Shown: positions 1 to 11,515, counted from the stretch's first letter. The stretch: 64,000 nt of DNA from Physcomitrium patens (GCF_000002425.4 NC_037262.1:8823100-8887099), one strand, 5' to 3'. Program-made: numbers and translations. The notes: generated by a model not told the origin, from the letters alone.

Positions 1-60
1 ATGTTTTTGGTATCTAACATTAGATAATGGTTCAATGGAAATAGCCCTTATTGTAAAAAG

Positions 61-103
61 GAAAAAAAAAAAAAAAACACTTTATTAATAGTTCTTAAAA
101 TGA

Positions 104-141
<38 letters not shown>

Positions 142-265
142 TAAAAAAATAGAAAGAAGAAAGAAAGAAGGAAGTAGGAGAAAGAAGAAAAAGAAAGAGA
201 AGACAAGAAAGAAAGGACGGAAGAAAAGAAAAAGAAAAGAAATAAAATAAAAATGGAAGGGTGAT
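61..265. repeat. low-complexity A, TA and GA tracts
   Basis: A poly-A run near 61-77, a (TA)n microsatellite at about 107-136, then a purine-only tract of AGAA and GAAGA units to about 240. No coding potential is seen. Confidence 0.9.
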
Positions 266-279
266 CAAGAAAGCAAGAA

Positions 280-2400
280 ACTGCCTCCAAATAGCGGCAG
301 CCTCCTTGTAAATAGGGGTTCGGATTCGGCCCTCGATTTTTCCTTGTTGTTGTTTTTGTTTTGCTTTTCTTTTCTGATTAACAACTATGCAACAGGCGGA
401 TACTTTTTCTCCTTGCGTTGATCTTGAGGTTATTGTTGCAATGTAGCAAGGGTTTCTTGGGAGGCGGTAGTGAATCTAGTGATGCAAAAATTTGTTTTTT
501 TTGTTTTGTTTTGTTTTGTTTTTTTTTTTTTTGTGATCTTTGAGATTTGATGTTGTAACGAAACTGGGGTATTTTCTCGCCCTGGAATCTGGTTGTGGGA
601 TTGTTGCGGCTGAAAGCAGGGGCTCTAAGTGCTTTTGTAGTGAACTAAAAGTTGTGCTGCTGTTTTGGTTCTTGTAGCAATGGCGATTAAGGGTGGACGT
701 ACACGGTTTTGTTATTTTTATTTTTGGTTCCTTTGGTGGCAGCAGTGCTGTGCGCAGAGGTACATCGACGGACTCTAGAACCCTTGCTGTTGGCTTTGAT
801 GCGGAGTCGAGTTAGTGTTGAGCTTAGCCGGCCAGGGTAATTGATTTATTCATGCGGTGGACCTGCAATGCAAAGACGGCGTTGCTGATAATACAACGGT
901 TGAGTTGATTGAGCGCATGTGCACCTTCTAGTTTCTCGTCTCTATTCATCTCCACGGCAAAGATTGCAGTGGTGGCAATGCCATAGTCGACTTGGCGACT
1001 CTTGTGGGGGTTAGCAATGAGGGCAGAAGGCAGCGGCGGAAGGTCAACTTTGAGCAGAGTGCAAAAGATTCAACATTGCAAAGCCCTGCTGGAAACCATC
1101 TCAGCGCTAGAGAATGAGTAGTCCAGTTAGTTTAGATAGTGACATGTCCTAAACGGCTACCTTGGGAGGAATTTGCTGTTGATTGAGAACGTTCTACGAT
1201 GCTGAAGTTGTGATTTGTTTTATATTTGAACAAAAATTTGAAACAAGATCACATGGAGCCTTTGACGATAATCAGCTAATTCTTCAATATAGTCAAGCAA
1301 GAATTCTCTTGTCAAGGAACTGATAAAACAACGGTCGTTGATTCAACAGCAGCGTCTTGATCTTCTTTGTTTTGTTACGAAAGGCGTCTCCGACTTCTTG
1401 GTGTGCTCTCTTTCAACAGGGTCTTTTGGTGTTGCATCTTGAGTGATAAGGTTGAACAAAGTGAAGAATTGGGGAGCAAACGCCGTGTCGTAGATGTAGA
1501 CTGCAGCGCATATCTCTTCCAATGAAGAATCTAGTGGTTCTCATCGAGGTTCTTCTGAGTTGCATAGCCCCGTATACTTGTGTTGGCGTTGGGATTCGCA
1601 ATTCATATCACCTACTGGATTCTACTTTGACGTAGGAATCGAATCGGTCCAGACATCTACCTCTTATATTAGTGTAGTGGACTTTGAAGCCTCTTCATAT
1701 CATGCGTCAAGGCTTATGACACAAAAGACGAAGGTAACAACTGATGCGGCCTGGTGTGACAAATTGGAGTGACTATCGAGGAATTTTAATTTAAACATTT
1801 GCAAGTCGAAGCGATTCAAGGATCTTCTGGTATCAACGGAACTATGCAATACTTTTTACGTGACTCTGCGCTGCACCATGACGGATCTAGGCTGTAGCAG
1901 GCTAGGTGATTTATGTCAAAAATTGGACGAGAGTACTCAACTAGATTCTAGGAGACAAGAGTTGCGAATGTACCTTTCGGTTGAACCCTTGTTCTCAAGA
2001 TTATCAATTATTGTTGATCGAATTTAGGTCTTCTTATTGAATTGAATGATTTCACAATCCCATCGTCGGCAGACGTTGGATCAAATCCTGAGCGAGCTCA
2101 ATATTAAATTTGGTCAGCTTGGTAGCAGCTCACCCGTTGAAATTCCTCAAGGGCAGACGCACTGTGGCAGGTATTGAGTAGGCCAACAAAGCCATCAGTC
2201 AGTACTTTTTTTATGTGGTGAACTAGAATTCGGTGTCTACGCTTATTCAAGGATCTTGTGCTTGGTGAGAACCTAGCACACATTGAATTTACAATCTGAC
2301 GGATCTTCACAAGTATGAAAGTAGAATGATGTTAGGTTAAGGTTTAAATAAATTAGGGTTAGGACTGAATTAGGTTTTGGATGATAAATCTTATTGGATG
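280..2400 (+). other. GC-richer segment A, unknown; related to the segment at 52.4-54.3 kb
   Basis: About 2 kb of mixed composition between AT-rich flanks. It starts with pyrimidine-rich leader-like DNA (T and TTTTG tracts at 340-530) and ends in a tail rich in GGATGA words (2340-2480). Short frames occur on both strands (for example 1560-1772 plus), none with a recognisable domain. It shares its overall plan with 52380-54300: T-rich start, GC-richer body and GGATGA-rich tail followed by A-rich DNA. One local stretch (about 1484-1512 against 53573-53602, around the word GTCGTAGA) aligns well by eye. It may be a gene-derived or retroelement-derived segment present in two diverged copies. I cannot assign a product or a certain strand; plus is chosen because both copies lie in that direction. 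Confidence 0.45.
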
Positions 2401-2499
2401 AGATTTAATTTAAGGATGAATTTAATACATGGATGAGTTAATATTCAAGGATAAAAGTTGTCAATAGATGAATATTAATTAAATAAAAATGAAATTAAA

Positions 2500-3849
2500 A
2501 TTAAAACAAACAAACAAAAAAATAAATTAAGAGTCAAGAGAAGGATTTTCTTTTAAGCTATAACAAATTCTTAATGAACTATTAGGTGAGGAAACAGCTA
2601 CCTTAGCAATTAGAACAATTGTCTTTGAAGAAATCATACCTCACTATTTACTTATGCCTTTGTGCTGAATTTTATTGAAAAAGAAGTGCTACAAAGTATA
2701 GTTCTAGAAAAAAATAGAGTTTTTAACTTTGAGTCATTAATAAATTTCTAATAAATTTTTAAGTAGAAGGAGGTCTGCTACTTAGATAGCTCAAGTCCTA
2801 TTATTTTGAAAATTCATATCTCAAGCATCAAGCATTGGATCACCATAAAATTTAGAAGATAGAAATAATCTTAAGTTAAATTCAACCACAAAAAGTTTGA
2901 AGTACATAAGAGCTATGAATGAATCTTGAAATTTTTTTGAACAACAAGGGATGTGCTGCCTCAACTTGACATACTCTAAGTAAGTTTTTCTTCCCTAATC
3001 ACCCTTTAATCACATTATTTAGCACCTAAATTTCCTTATTATCACTCATTCAACTTATTATCATTAATTAGTGTTAATTTATAATTTTAAAGAACTTTTT
3101 ACTTCTTTTTGGAAATTAATATTAACTTCTTATCTTTTCATCTATTTTTTTCCTTTATTGATAAAATAAGAAAGAAAAAAAAAATATATAAATTAATTTG
3201 ATCTTTTAATTTTTTTGCTATTTATTTTAATTCTAACCTTTAAAATTTTACTTTTAATCTTAAAATTTTTCTTTTATTATTTTTAAACTTTTTACTTAAC
3301 TTTTGGTTATTAATTTTAACTTTAATTTTAATTTAATTTAATTTAATTTTATATTTAATCTTCCCACTTTCATCTTTTATCTTAAAAATCTCAACTTCAT
3401 GTTAGTACTGAACTTAAATATTGAAGGATATTTATTACAAGATTATTAATTTTGGATGAAGTTTGGTCATCAAAACTTCATCCATGGATAACTTTCTATA
3501 TATATCTCCAGTTCACATAGTTTAATATCCTTATGGAAAGTCCTAGAATAAAACTTATCATGGTGTTATTTTATTTTATTTTTTCTCTTTTTTTTATACT
3601 AATTTGTAATTTTCAGAGTTTAAGTTTGATGGGGATAAGTTTTGGAAGGTACTTAACTAAATGAACTACAAACGCTAAAAATTAAATCATAAAAATGTAT
3701 AATTAATCTATTTGTGTTGTTGGATTAACTTTGATTATATATCATTTTTTTTTTTTTTTTTAATCTTATATATGATTTGCATCTCCACATCAATTAATAT
3801 TTGGTTCTAATTTAAATTGTAATCTAATTAAATCAAATTTAAGTGAGGA
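2500..3849. other. AT-rich DNA, no gene seen
   Basis: T-rich and A-rich stretches, including repeated TTTAATTT and TTTAACTT words at 3190-3360. No long frame or recognised domain. Confidence 0.7.
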
Positions 3850-4781
3850 GAAAAATCCACTCACAACATTTTATAAAAATACTTACTATATTATTATATG
3901 ACATGATTTTTTATCTAGGAATACATTGGGTATTTAGCAATATCTTATCAAATTGCTCAAGATATGGCTCAAAACACAATCACTAGTAAATCAGGTCACT
4001 TACTACCTTTAAATTATAAGTGTTGACTTTAACTTCCTATAACTCCTTCATTCTAGTTTAGAATTCATCAAACAATGCATAAAAAGTGTAGTAAAAAAGT
4101 ACTCTCTTTAATCTCAATTTCCAATCCTTCATTGCATTTTGTATGCATGTGCTATATTGAAAAGTGTGACAGTAGGTACAAAAATCCTTACCTTAACTTT
4201 ATAGGCCTATATTTCTTTTAAAAAAACTCCATATTAGCCAAAATTTACACCAAAACCATAGAAAAAAACCTAAATTTTTTCATCTTAGCCTCTTAACTTT
4301 GAATTCCTTCAAAGAATAACCCTAATCCCTAATAAGGCCTTAGGCAGCCTCCTTGAAGCCCATTGGACATGCCTTTTGGCCAATAGTAATAGAGATTTTT
4401 ATCATCCATCTTCATTCATTCATATGAATATCCTAATTATTCTTTTTGCTATCAAAATTCCTCTCCAATATTTTTTCTTATAAGATTTACATATTATATA
4501 CTCTAAATACTAATAATAAAAAAAAAGATTTTAAGAGTCACCAATGTCTAATAAAGGCAGCTCTAAATATATAAAACTATTTTAAAGATAAAATCAACTT
4601 CAATAATAGCTTTTTTAAACTAACCACTTCAAAGTAGTAATCTAATCATATTTTGTAACTAACTAAAATCTATTAATGTAGTTTTCATCAAATTATATAA
4701 TAAATTATATGTTTAATATATATATATGCATTATTTTTATATAATAGCCAAACCATAATAAAACAATATATTTGATGACAA
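3850..4781 (-). repeat. reverse copy of the long LTR-like repeat found at 10.2-11.5 kb
   Basis: Read on the minus strand this matches 10188 to about 11110. Shared landmarks are a terminal TTTGGCTATTATAT word, the GGCTTTGAGGAGGCTGCC-like block (here at 4340-4370), the TTTTGGTATAATTTTTG-like block, and the AAATC-GGTTACTTACTACC block (4000-4010). Similarity fades below about 3850. One end corresponds to the terminus TGTTGTAGTTTGG of the other copy, mutated here to TATTATGGTTTGG. It is probably a degraded solo LTR or LTR fragment. No coding content. Confidence 0.65.
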
Positions 4782-5697
4782 AATTTTTTTATTATTTAGT
4801 ATGGTTTCCAACCACATTAAAAAAAAAGGCATATGAGTGGTATAGCAACCATTCTTCTAATACCTTAAATTAGAATATAATCTAATGTTTCTTCTTAGAA
4901 TATTTTTGACCTGAAATAAGACTAAGTATGGCTTTAACCATTTTATCTTCTTTTAGATAAGAAAAGAATAAAGATATTATATTGTATATTTGACGTTTTG
5001 AATTAGTGGTAACAAGGTTTATAGGAACTTTAATCACTGATGTCATCTTGAAGCATTTTTTCATCCAAATATTTGCTAAAGACAAAATTATTAAAAAAAT
5101 TCTCCATATATACCTTAAAGACCTTATAATAGAAAAATATATGATTATAAATAGATAAATAAATAAATAAAGAACATAAAAGACTATGGCATAAAAAATT
5201 CTACAATATTTTTAGCTTTATATCTATACATGCTAAGATTCTTTATATATGAACTACCTTTATTGATTTCAACAACTATAAGAACCTATCTTTTACTTTT
5301 AAATACTAAGCCTCTACTCCTTTCATTAGCCATGATATATCCTATTGAGGATAATAGGTAGAAAGAAGATTTACAAAAAAAAATAAGGGCATTCTAGTTG
5401 AAATTTCAAATCCAAATCTCCCATCAAATGAAGTTGATGATAAAATAATTAGCCGAATTCGTTAGAAATTTCAATTATAATCTTTGTCCATCTCTCATTG
5501 AGTCAAGAAGATATATAATAGAATTATAATATACTCAATGTAGACAATCATGGTATTTGAGTCTCTTCTACACAAAATTGGCTTTAAAATAATCAAATTT
5601 GGATTCCATATGCATTTGGAATGGACTTCCAAATTTGACACTTAAGAATTTTGGACAATTTTTATTTTTATTTTTAATGCCTTATAATTGTACATTG

Positions 5698-5842
5698 GAT
5701 CTATGACTAAAGATTATTATCATTGTGGTCCTATGACCGCAAAGAATTTTTGACCTTGATACCTTATTACTATGGTGTTATGACCATGAAGATCTTTTGA
5801 TTATAATGCCTTGTTATTATGGTCCTATGACTATAGATTGAT
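5698..5842. repeat. 47-bp minisatellite
   Basis: Units beginning GGTCCTATGACC or GGTGTTATGACC start at 5727, 5774 and 5821, exactly 47 bp apart, with a partial diverged unit before 5727. Each unit carries a TTTTGACCTTGATACC-like middle and a TTATTATTAT end. It lies beside the RT remnant of the minus-strand gypsy relic. Confidence 0.85.
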
Positions 5843-5889
5843 AAAATGAGTCATAAGCAAATGATGCATACAACTATCTGCCTCTATCC

Positions 5890-6567
5890 ATTATCACGTA
5901 TTGCTGCAAATTCTTCTTATTTTTTGTGCAATTCATACCAAATCCTTATATCACATCTTTGTAAGTTTTTTGTTAATGTAATCCTTCAATGCCAAAAGCT
6001 TATTTTATAATAAGTTATAGATTTGGGCCAAATAATTATTGAGCTCTTTTCCAAAGATCAATGGCACAATCATATGGTCAATGTTTTGATAATATATCAA
6101 TATTATTTTTTTAAAGATAACTTGAAATTCTTTATAGTGCTCTAAAATAGCTACTAGCATGCTTATATCTTCACAAGCTGAAATTATATAAATAACAAAT
6201 GATATTTCTTTTTTAGCTATTTTTAAAAAAATCTTTATTTCAAAAATAAAAGCTTCATTATTGATAACTTCTAAAGAGATTCTATAAGAAATTCAATCTT
6301 ATGGACTATTTAATCTATAAATTAATTATATCTTTTTAATCACAAAAGTCTTAGAATTATAAGATTGAAAAAAGTTCTAATAATATTGAATACTATTTTG
6401 CTACTATTGTCCTTAAATAATATTTACAGTAGTATGGTCTTATGATTAACATCACTTAAAGATAAAAGTTGACCATCTATTACTTCTACATATACTAGAG
6501 AAATTGATGTAGAGTATAATACTTGACGTAATAAAAAATCTTTGTTATTGTCTATTGAGCCTTGTCA
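5890..6567 (-). pseudogene. Ty3/gypsy relic, protease end and start of RT (left part of interrupted host element)
   Basis: Minus-strand translation gives a VYVEVIDGQLLSLSDVNHKT stretch (about 6430-6510). It corresponds to the post-active-site part of the retropepsin of the plus-strand element at 8590-8660. At 6020-6090 there is the linker into RT, matching the [10 protein letters not shown] region of the same family (similar to 63040-63090). Reading then falls apart near the 47-bp minisatellite. The copy stops at 6567, where the plus-strand element 6568-14317 begins. The missing gag start, primer site and LTR of the same orientation lie at 14323-15360, so this is one element split by insertion. 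Many stops; non-functional. Confidence 0.7.
6563..6567. repeat. target site duplication of element 1, left copy (right copy 14318-14322)
   Basis: TGTCA directly before the left LTR is repeated directly after the right LTR, as expected for gypsy integrase (5 bp). Confidence 0.85.
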
Positions 6568-7105
6568 TATCACGGACATATATATTTACCTCAATAGTTA
6601 CTTATATGATTAAATAGAAGTAGGTAAAATATAATAATTTCATAAAGTCTTTTAGAAAAGCTTTCTAGAAGCGGTTTTGACTTTAGATGTGTTCGTAGGT
6701 TAGAAACTTGGCCAAAAAGCTAACCATGTATTGGTAGCTTATGGAACAAGTTACCTCCATATAGTAGCTTATGGAACAAGCCAACTACGTGGTGTATACA
6801 TAGATAACTTGCCTTGTAAGATAAGACATGTGGCTAGCAAAGTCAATACATGTTGGAGGTCCAATAAGACATCGCCACGTGGCTCTTAGTTAGATAATAT
6901 ATATGGAGGGAAGAATGAAGCCTTCTTCACTCTTGTCAATGTCTTTTTAGTCTTAGTCTTGTTTCAAGACTTTCTAGTCTTCTTATTTTTGACAATAGCC
7001 ATTCTAGTTAATATTACATCACCTTTTGAGTAACTTTTTAGTTCTGTTCAATGATAGAAGAGTGTATTGAGGATTCTCTTTTTTTTGAGATTCATGTCCT
7101 TGACA
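6568..7105 (+). repeat. 5' LTR of element 1
   Basis: Aligns end to end with 13781-14317. Both copies start TATCAC and end TCATGTCCTTGACA. The body carries repeated TAGTAGCTTATGGAACAAG blocks (6740-6780) and a TATATATGGA stretch at about 6898 that could be a TATA region. Related but diverged LTRs on the minus strand lie at 56824-57277 and 59829-60413. Confidence 0.93.
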
Positions 7106-7146
7106 GCTTGACAAGAGTGCTAACATATTGTTTTTGTCTTATTCTA

Positions 7147-7315
7147 GAAGTGAGTGGATTACCTCACTTCTATTATTATATTTTGAAGGTTGCAGACTAC
7201 CCACCTTTAAACAAAAAATCTTCTTTTTTAACACTGATCTTTTCCTTAAAGAGAGTGGATTATCCCTCTTTATAGGATTTATTTTTAGAGATTGCAGATT
7301 ATCCTCTTCTAATTT
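7147..7315 (+). promoter_or_regulatory. array of four hairpin-like repeats in the 5' leader of element 1
   Basis: Between the 5' LTR and gag are four related imperfect inverted repeats. The first has a perfect 8-bp stem (GAAGTGAG 7147-7154 with CTCACTTC 7163-7170) around the loop TGGATTAC. The second (about 7183-7210) pairs TTGAAGGT with ACCTTTAA around a GCAGACTACCC loop. The third pairs AAAGAGAG (7248-7255) with CCCTCTTT (7264-7271) around TGGATTAT. The fourth (about 7291-7315) is weaker, with loop GCAGATTATCC. Stem sequences differ but the G-(G/C)-A-(T/C)-T-A-(C/T) loop core is kept. This looks like RNA structure, perhaps a packaging or dimerisation signal; function is inferred. Confidence 0.6.
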
Positions 7316-7320
7316 AACTT

Positions 7321-8316
7321 TTGAATTCATTTGAGTTGTCTATGGAAGGAAAGATTATGGATGCTACTCTCAACAGAAGTGAGAATAGATTTGTAATTAT
7401 GGCAAATCTTCATGAGCTTGTCAACACTCTAAAAATAAAAAACTCACATATTTCTAATGTGAATCATCGAAGTACTATGCCTACGCCTATGGAAGAAGTT
7501 TAGAGTCTGCGACAAGAAGTTGTGTAGTTGAAAGAAGCAAGTAGATCAACGTCACAACCAAATCGAGGGAGTTTTGCTTCTACAAGTATGACAGAGACAA
7601 GAATTAGTATGCATGAGAAGTTTGATGGAACAAGATCAAAATTTCGAGGATTTTTGCAACAAGTCAAGCTCTATCTAAGATTGCACCCTTTTCAATATCC
7701 TGATGGATTTATCCAAGTCAGATTTATAGATGCACTACTATCAAGAAGTATTCTTTTTTGGTTTGTACCTTTAATGGAAAAAGATTCACGACTCCTTTAC
7801 AATTTGAATTTATTTTTAGAAGTGTTTATGGCCACATTCAGAGAAAGTGATCGAGAATGAGTAGTAGAGACCAAACTTCTATCCTTATGGCAAGGATCAC
7901 GATCAGCCATGAAATATGCTGCCAAATTCTAAAATCTTGCTTGTAACGTGGACTAGAATGACAAAGCACTTATCAACCAATTTTGATATGGATTGAAGGA
8001 GAGCATCAAAGATTTGTTATTAACAATGCCAAAAGTAGAATCTTTAGAACAATTTATTACTCAAGCCATTGCATGCAAAAATCATTTATTTGAAAGGCGT
8101 CAAGAACAAAAATTTAGTTGGAGAGGAATAAGTCAAGTAATGGCGGTAGCTCCCAAGTTTTTTGAAACGTATTTGTCAAAGCCAAAACCAATGCAAATTA
8201 ATATGATACGATTTAAACCTCTTACAAAGCAGGAAAAGACTTGACATTGCCAAGAGGGATTGTATTTATATTGTGGAGAAGCTAAGTACACTACTCAATA
8301 TTTTCCAAAGAAGTAA
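7321..8316 (+). pseudogene. gag of element 1 (capsid plus zinc knuckle), broken
   Basis: Frame fragments at 7321-7503, 7528-7860 and 7993-8244 align as one gag. An N-terminal segment starts at ATG 7321. The capsid-like part (from about 7610, MHEKFDGTRSKFRGFLQQ) includes an FRxFLxQVxxYLRLxP pattern typical of Retrotrans_gag, and a basic tail follows. A CCHC knuckle relic at about 8258-8310 reads YLYCGEAKYTTQYFPKK, having lost Cys and His ligands. In-frame stops occur after 7500, 7858 and 7930 and at the Trp/Arg-like positions near 7952 and 7986. It would form the particle coat binding element RNA; this copy cannot. Confidence 0.85.
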
Positions 8317-8396
8317 TACAATTACAAAATGAGGAGCACAATTACCAAAGATGATAGTCTGTCAGAAAATGAGTTTCTCCACCTACAATAGGGACC

Positions 8397-8783
8397 GTGC
8401 GGCTAAAATCATGTCCAACACCTAGTAAAGGTCCTATCCTCTCTTCAAATCCCTTACCTTATTTTATAATAGAAATATATTTAGGACCTAATAATCACAA
8501 AGTCTTTGTCTTATTAGATTTAGGAGCCTCAGCATGTTTTATAGACAAAGATTTTGCCAAAAACCAAAAAATATCTTTAGTGAAGAAAGTTAAATCCGTA
8601 CATGTAGAAGTCATAGATGGTCGTTTGTTGTCTTCTAGAAATATTATCCATGAAACTATTCCTTTAAATATAGCAATTAAAGATCATAACAGCATAGTAG
8701 TATTTAATGTAATAAAATCTTCCTCTAATCCAATTATTTTAGGATTATTATGGCTAGAAAAATATAACCCTCAAATAGATTAG
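8397..8783 (+). pseudogene. retropepsin (protease) of element 1
   Basis: A 128-codon open frame. The catalytic region reads VLLDLGASACFID (about 8505-8550), where families have D-S/T-G; Ser/Thr is replaced by Leu. The frame ends in IILGLLWLEKYNPQID (8735-8780), the usual ILGxxWL motif, just before a TAG where Trp is expected. The enzyme would cut the Gag-Pol polyprotein. With DLG in place of DSG it is predicted inactive. The related copy at 63.6 kb shows DLR at the same place. Confidence 0.85.
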
Positions 8784-8894
8784 ATTTTTCATAACCTTAA
8801 CTTTTTTGATAGTATAATCCAAGTTCGCATTAGTAAAGTAGAAGTATGTAAGTCCAGTACGTCCAAACTTTTACTAGTAGGTGCAAAAGCTTTC

Positions 8895-10187
8895 ATGCAT
8901 GCTGCAAAAGAAGGATCATCTTTTGCTATATATGCTACATCTATTTCTAATGGTAAAACAACGTCGAGTAGTATTCCTAAGCAATATCAAGAATTCCAAG
9001 ACGTTTTTGAAAAAAAGAATGCAGATATTCTTCCCGAGCATCGACCTTATGATTGTTCAATTGATCTGCAAGAAGGAGCTCAACCACCATTCGGACCAAT
9101 CTATAGCTTATCGCAGAATGAGTTGGCTGCATTAAATGAGTACATTGATGAAAATTTGGCAAAGAACTTCATATGCCATTCTAAATCTCCAATCAGGGCT
9201 CCTATCTTATTTGTGAAGAAGAAAGACAGATCTCTATGAATGTGTCTAGATTATCAAGGACTCAACAAGATCACCATCAAAAATAGGTATCCTTTACCTT
9301 TGATTTTAGGACTTCTTGACTAAGTCAATCAAGCAAAGTTCTATATCAAAATAGATCTACGAGGAGCATACAACTTAGTTTGTATCAAAGAAGGAGATGA
9401 ACGGAAGACTACTTTTTGAACTAAGTATGGATATTTTGAATATAATGTCATGCCTTTTGGACTCACAAATGCATCGGTCGCTTTTCAACATCTTATGAAT
9501 GATGTTTTTCATGAGTTTTAGATGATTTTGTTGTTTGCTATTTAGACGACATTCTAATCTACTCTAAGAACACAGAAGAACATGAGCTTCATGTTCATTG
9601 CATATTACAGAAACTTAGAGATGCAAGATTATATGCCAAATTGATAAAGTGTATATTCCACACTACTCAAGTTCACTTCTTAGGATACATCATTTCCAAC
9701 GAAGGCCTTATGATGGATCCCAAGAATGTTCAAACTATCATAGATTAGAAGATTCCAAGAACAATATAAGATGTACAATACTTTTTGGACTTTGCTAATT
9801 ACTATCAAATCTTCATTAAGAATTTTTCTCAAGTTGCAGCTCCACTTACATGTTTGACTTGTAAACACAAATTTGAGTAAAATAAAGAAATAAAAACATC
9901 ATTTGATGCTCTAAAGAAAGAATTTATTTCTACACCAATCTTATATTCTGTTGACTTTTTTAAGGTCTTTTTTATGAAAACAGACACGTCAAATTTTGCT
10001 ATAGGTGACATGTTGTCACAAATGGGAACTGATGACAAACTCCATCCGATAGCTTTCTATTCAAAGAAATTTTCAGCAATTGAGATTAATTATGAGATCC
10101 ATGACAAAGAGCTCTTTGTAATTGTGGATTCATTTCAAGAATGGCATCATTACCTAGAAGACGCTTCAAGTCTAGTTACCGTTGTCC
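8895..10187 (+). pseudogene. reverse transcriptase and first half of RNase H of element 1
   Basis: RT N-terminus in 8895-9239 (PEHRPYDCSIDLQEGAQPPF, then ENLAKNFICHSKSPIRAPILFVKKKD split over that frame). The palm follows: RYPLPLI near 9290, KIDLRGAYN near 9350, VMPFGLTNA near 9450. The polymerase signature CYLDDILIYSK lies at about 9535-9567, reached only after a one-base deletion near 9520. The connection and RNase H start include FYSKKFSAIEINYEIHDKEL (10050-10110) and FQEWHHYLE. Stops at 9238, 9320, 9417 and elsewhere sit at expected Arg, Gln or Trp codons. RNase H is cut at about 10187 by an insertion and resumes near 11515. Confidence 0.9.
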
Positions 10188-11510
10188 TGTTGTAGTTTGG
10201 CTATTATATGAAAATAATGTAATTATATACTTAATATATAATTTATTAAGTAACATGGTGAGAGCCATATTAATAGATTTTAATTGGTTGTAGAATATAA
10301 TTCGATTATTACCTTGAGAAGAGGTTGTTTAAAAAGATTACTATAGAATTTGTATAATTTTAATTTTCTTTTGATAGTGGCTTTTAAGATTGGTTTTGGT
10401 TGATAGTAACTTCTAAATATTTAGAATCACCTTTGTTAGACATTGGTGATCTTTGAAAACTTCTTTTGGTTCTTTTATTTGGTGTTTAGAGTATAAATTA
10501 TATAAATCTTATAAAAAAAAAGATTGAAGAAGGATTTTGGTAGCAAAGGGAGTAATTAGGGCACCAATATAGATGAATGGAGATGAATAATGAAAATCTC
10601 CATTCCTATTGGTCAAAAATCATGACCAATGGGCTTTGAGGAGGCTGCCCAAGGCCATATTAGGGATTAGAATTAGTTTCTTGAAGCCATTCGAATTTTG
10701 AAGGCTAGAATTAGAAGGTTTAGATTTTTGGCTATGGTTTTGGTATAATTTTTGTATGGTTTGGAGTTTATATGAAGGAGATACAAGTGCTCAAAGTTAA
10801 GGTATTTATTTGGGAGCTACTATCACTCTTTTTGGCATAATGCACGCGTACAGACAGCAATTAAGGATCGGCGACCGCAATTAGACAGAACACTTTTGCG
10901 GCTACACTTTTTATAAACTGCTTACTAGATTCCAAGTTGAAGTGAAGGAGTTATTAGATTTTGAAATTAGCGCATGAAATCTAAGGGTAGTAAGTAACCC
11001 GATTTGCTAGTAGTTGTCTCTTGATCTATATCTTTTGTAATTTGACAAGATTTTGGCTCAAAATTTCAAGGAATATGTAATTTCATGTTAGTAAACTTTG
11101 TGCATAAGTTTTATGATATTTGAGTATTGTTTTCTTGAGATATTAAGAAAATAGTGTTCGGGTGCTTGTAAATTAGGGTTTAGAGCATTTGCTAGGATTT
11201 CTTAGATTCCAAAAGATCGGGAGTGAATTTGTGGTTGGTTTTTTTTGTGATAAAATTTATGGGTGAATTCTACCTATCTTGTAAATTTGAGATAAACTGA
11301 ACGGTTAGATCAAGATTTATGATTTTCTAAAGTTTGGTATAAGAAAACCCTTCGTGGAAAAAATATGTTTTGATGGGATTTTATTATATTTTGAGTTTTA
11401 TGCAAAATAAAGGAGTTTTGGGAGGCTAACACAAGATTCATATAAAGATTTAAGCTACACTCTCTACAGCTAGATACTTGATGTATTTCCAGATAGCAAA
11501 TCATGCCATA
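10188..11510 (+). repeat. LTR-like insertion (probable solo LTR) inside RNase H of element 1
   Basis: About 1.3 kb with no gypsy coding content separates the two halves of RNase H: VTV ends at about 10183 and VYTNHKNLEYF resumes at about 11516. It starts TGTTGTAGTTTGG, a TG terminus confirmed by the inverted copy at 3850-4781, whose homology stops at the corresponding base. The right boundary is uncertain (CA candidates between 11495 and 11511) and I find no clean target duplication. The insert carries GC-richer words around 10840-10910 (CACGCGTAC, GATCGGCGACCGC). Confidence 0.65.
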
Positions 11511-11515
11511 CGATA

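Noticed and set aside
314..336. GGTTCGGATTCGG resembling a tRNA or SINE B box
   Set aside because: No A box or cloverleaf around it.
5698..5842. Possible CRISPR-like array
   Set aside because: Units are diverged tandem repeats without unique spacers, in plant nuclear DNA.
7106..7125. Primer binding site after the 5' LTR of element 1
   Set aside because: No convincing complement to initiator-Met or another tRNA could be made by eye.
7051..7334. Three short frames in the leader of element 1
   Set aside because: They overlap the LTR end and hairpin array in three phases and have no domain.
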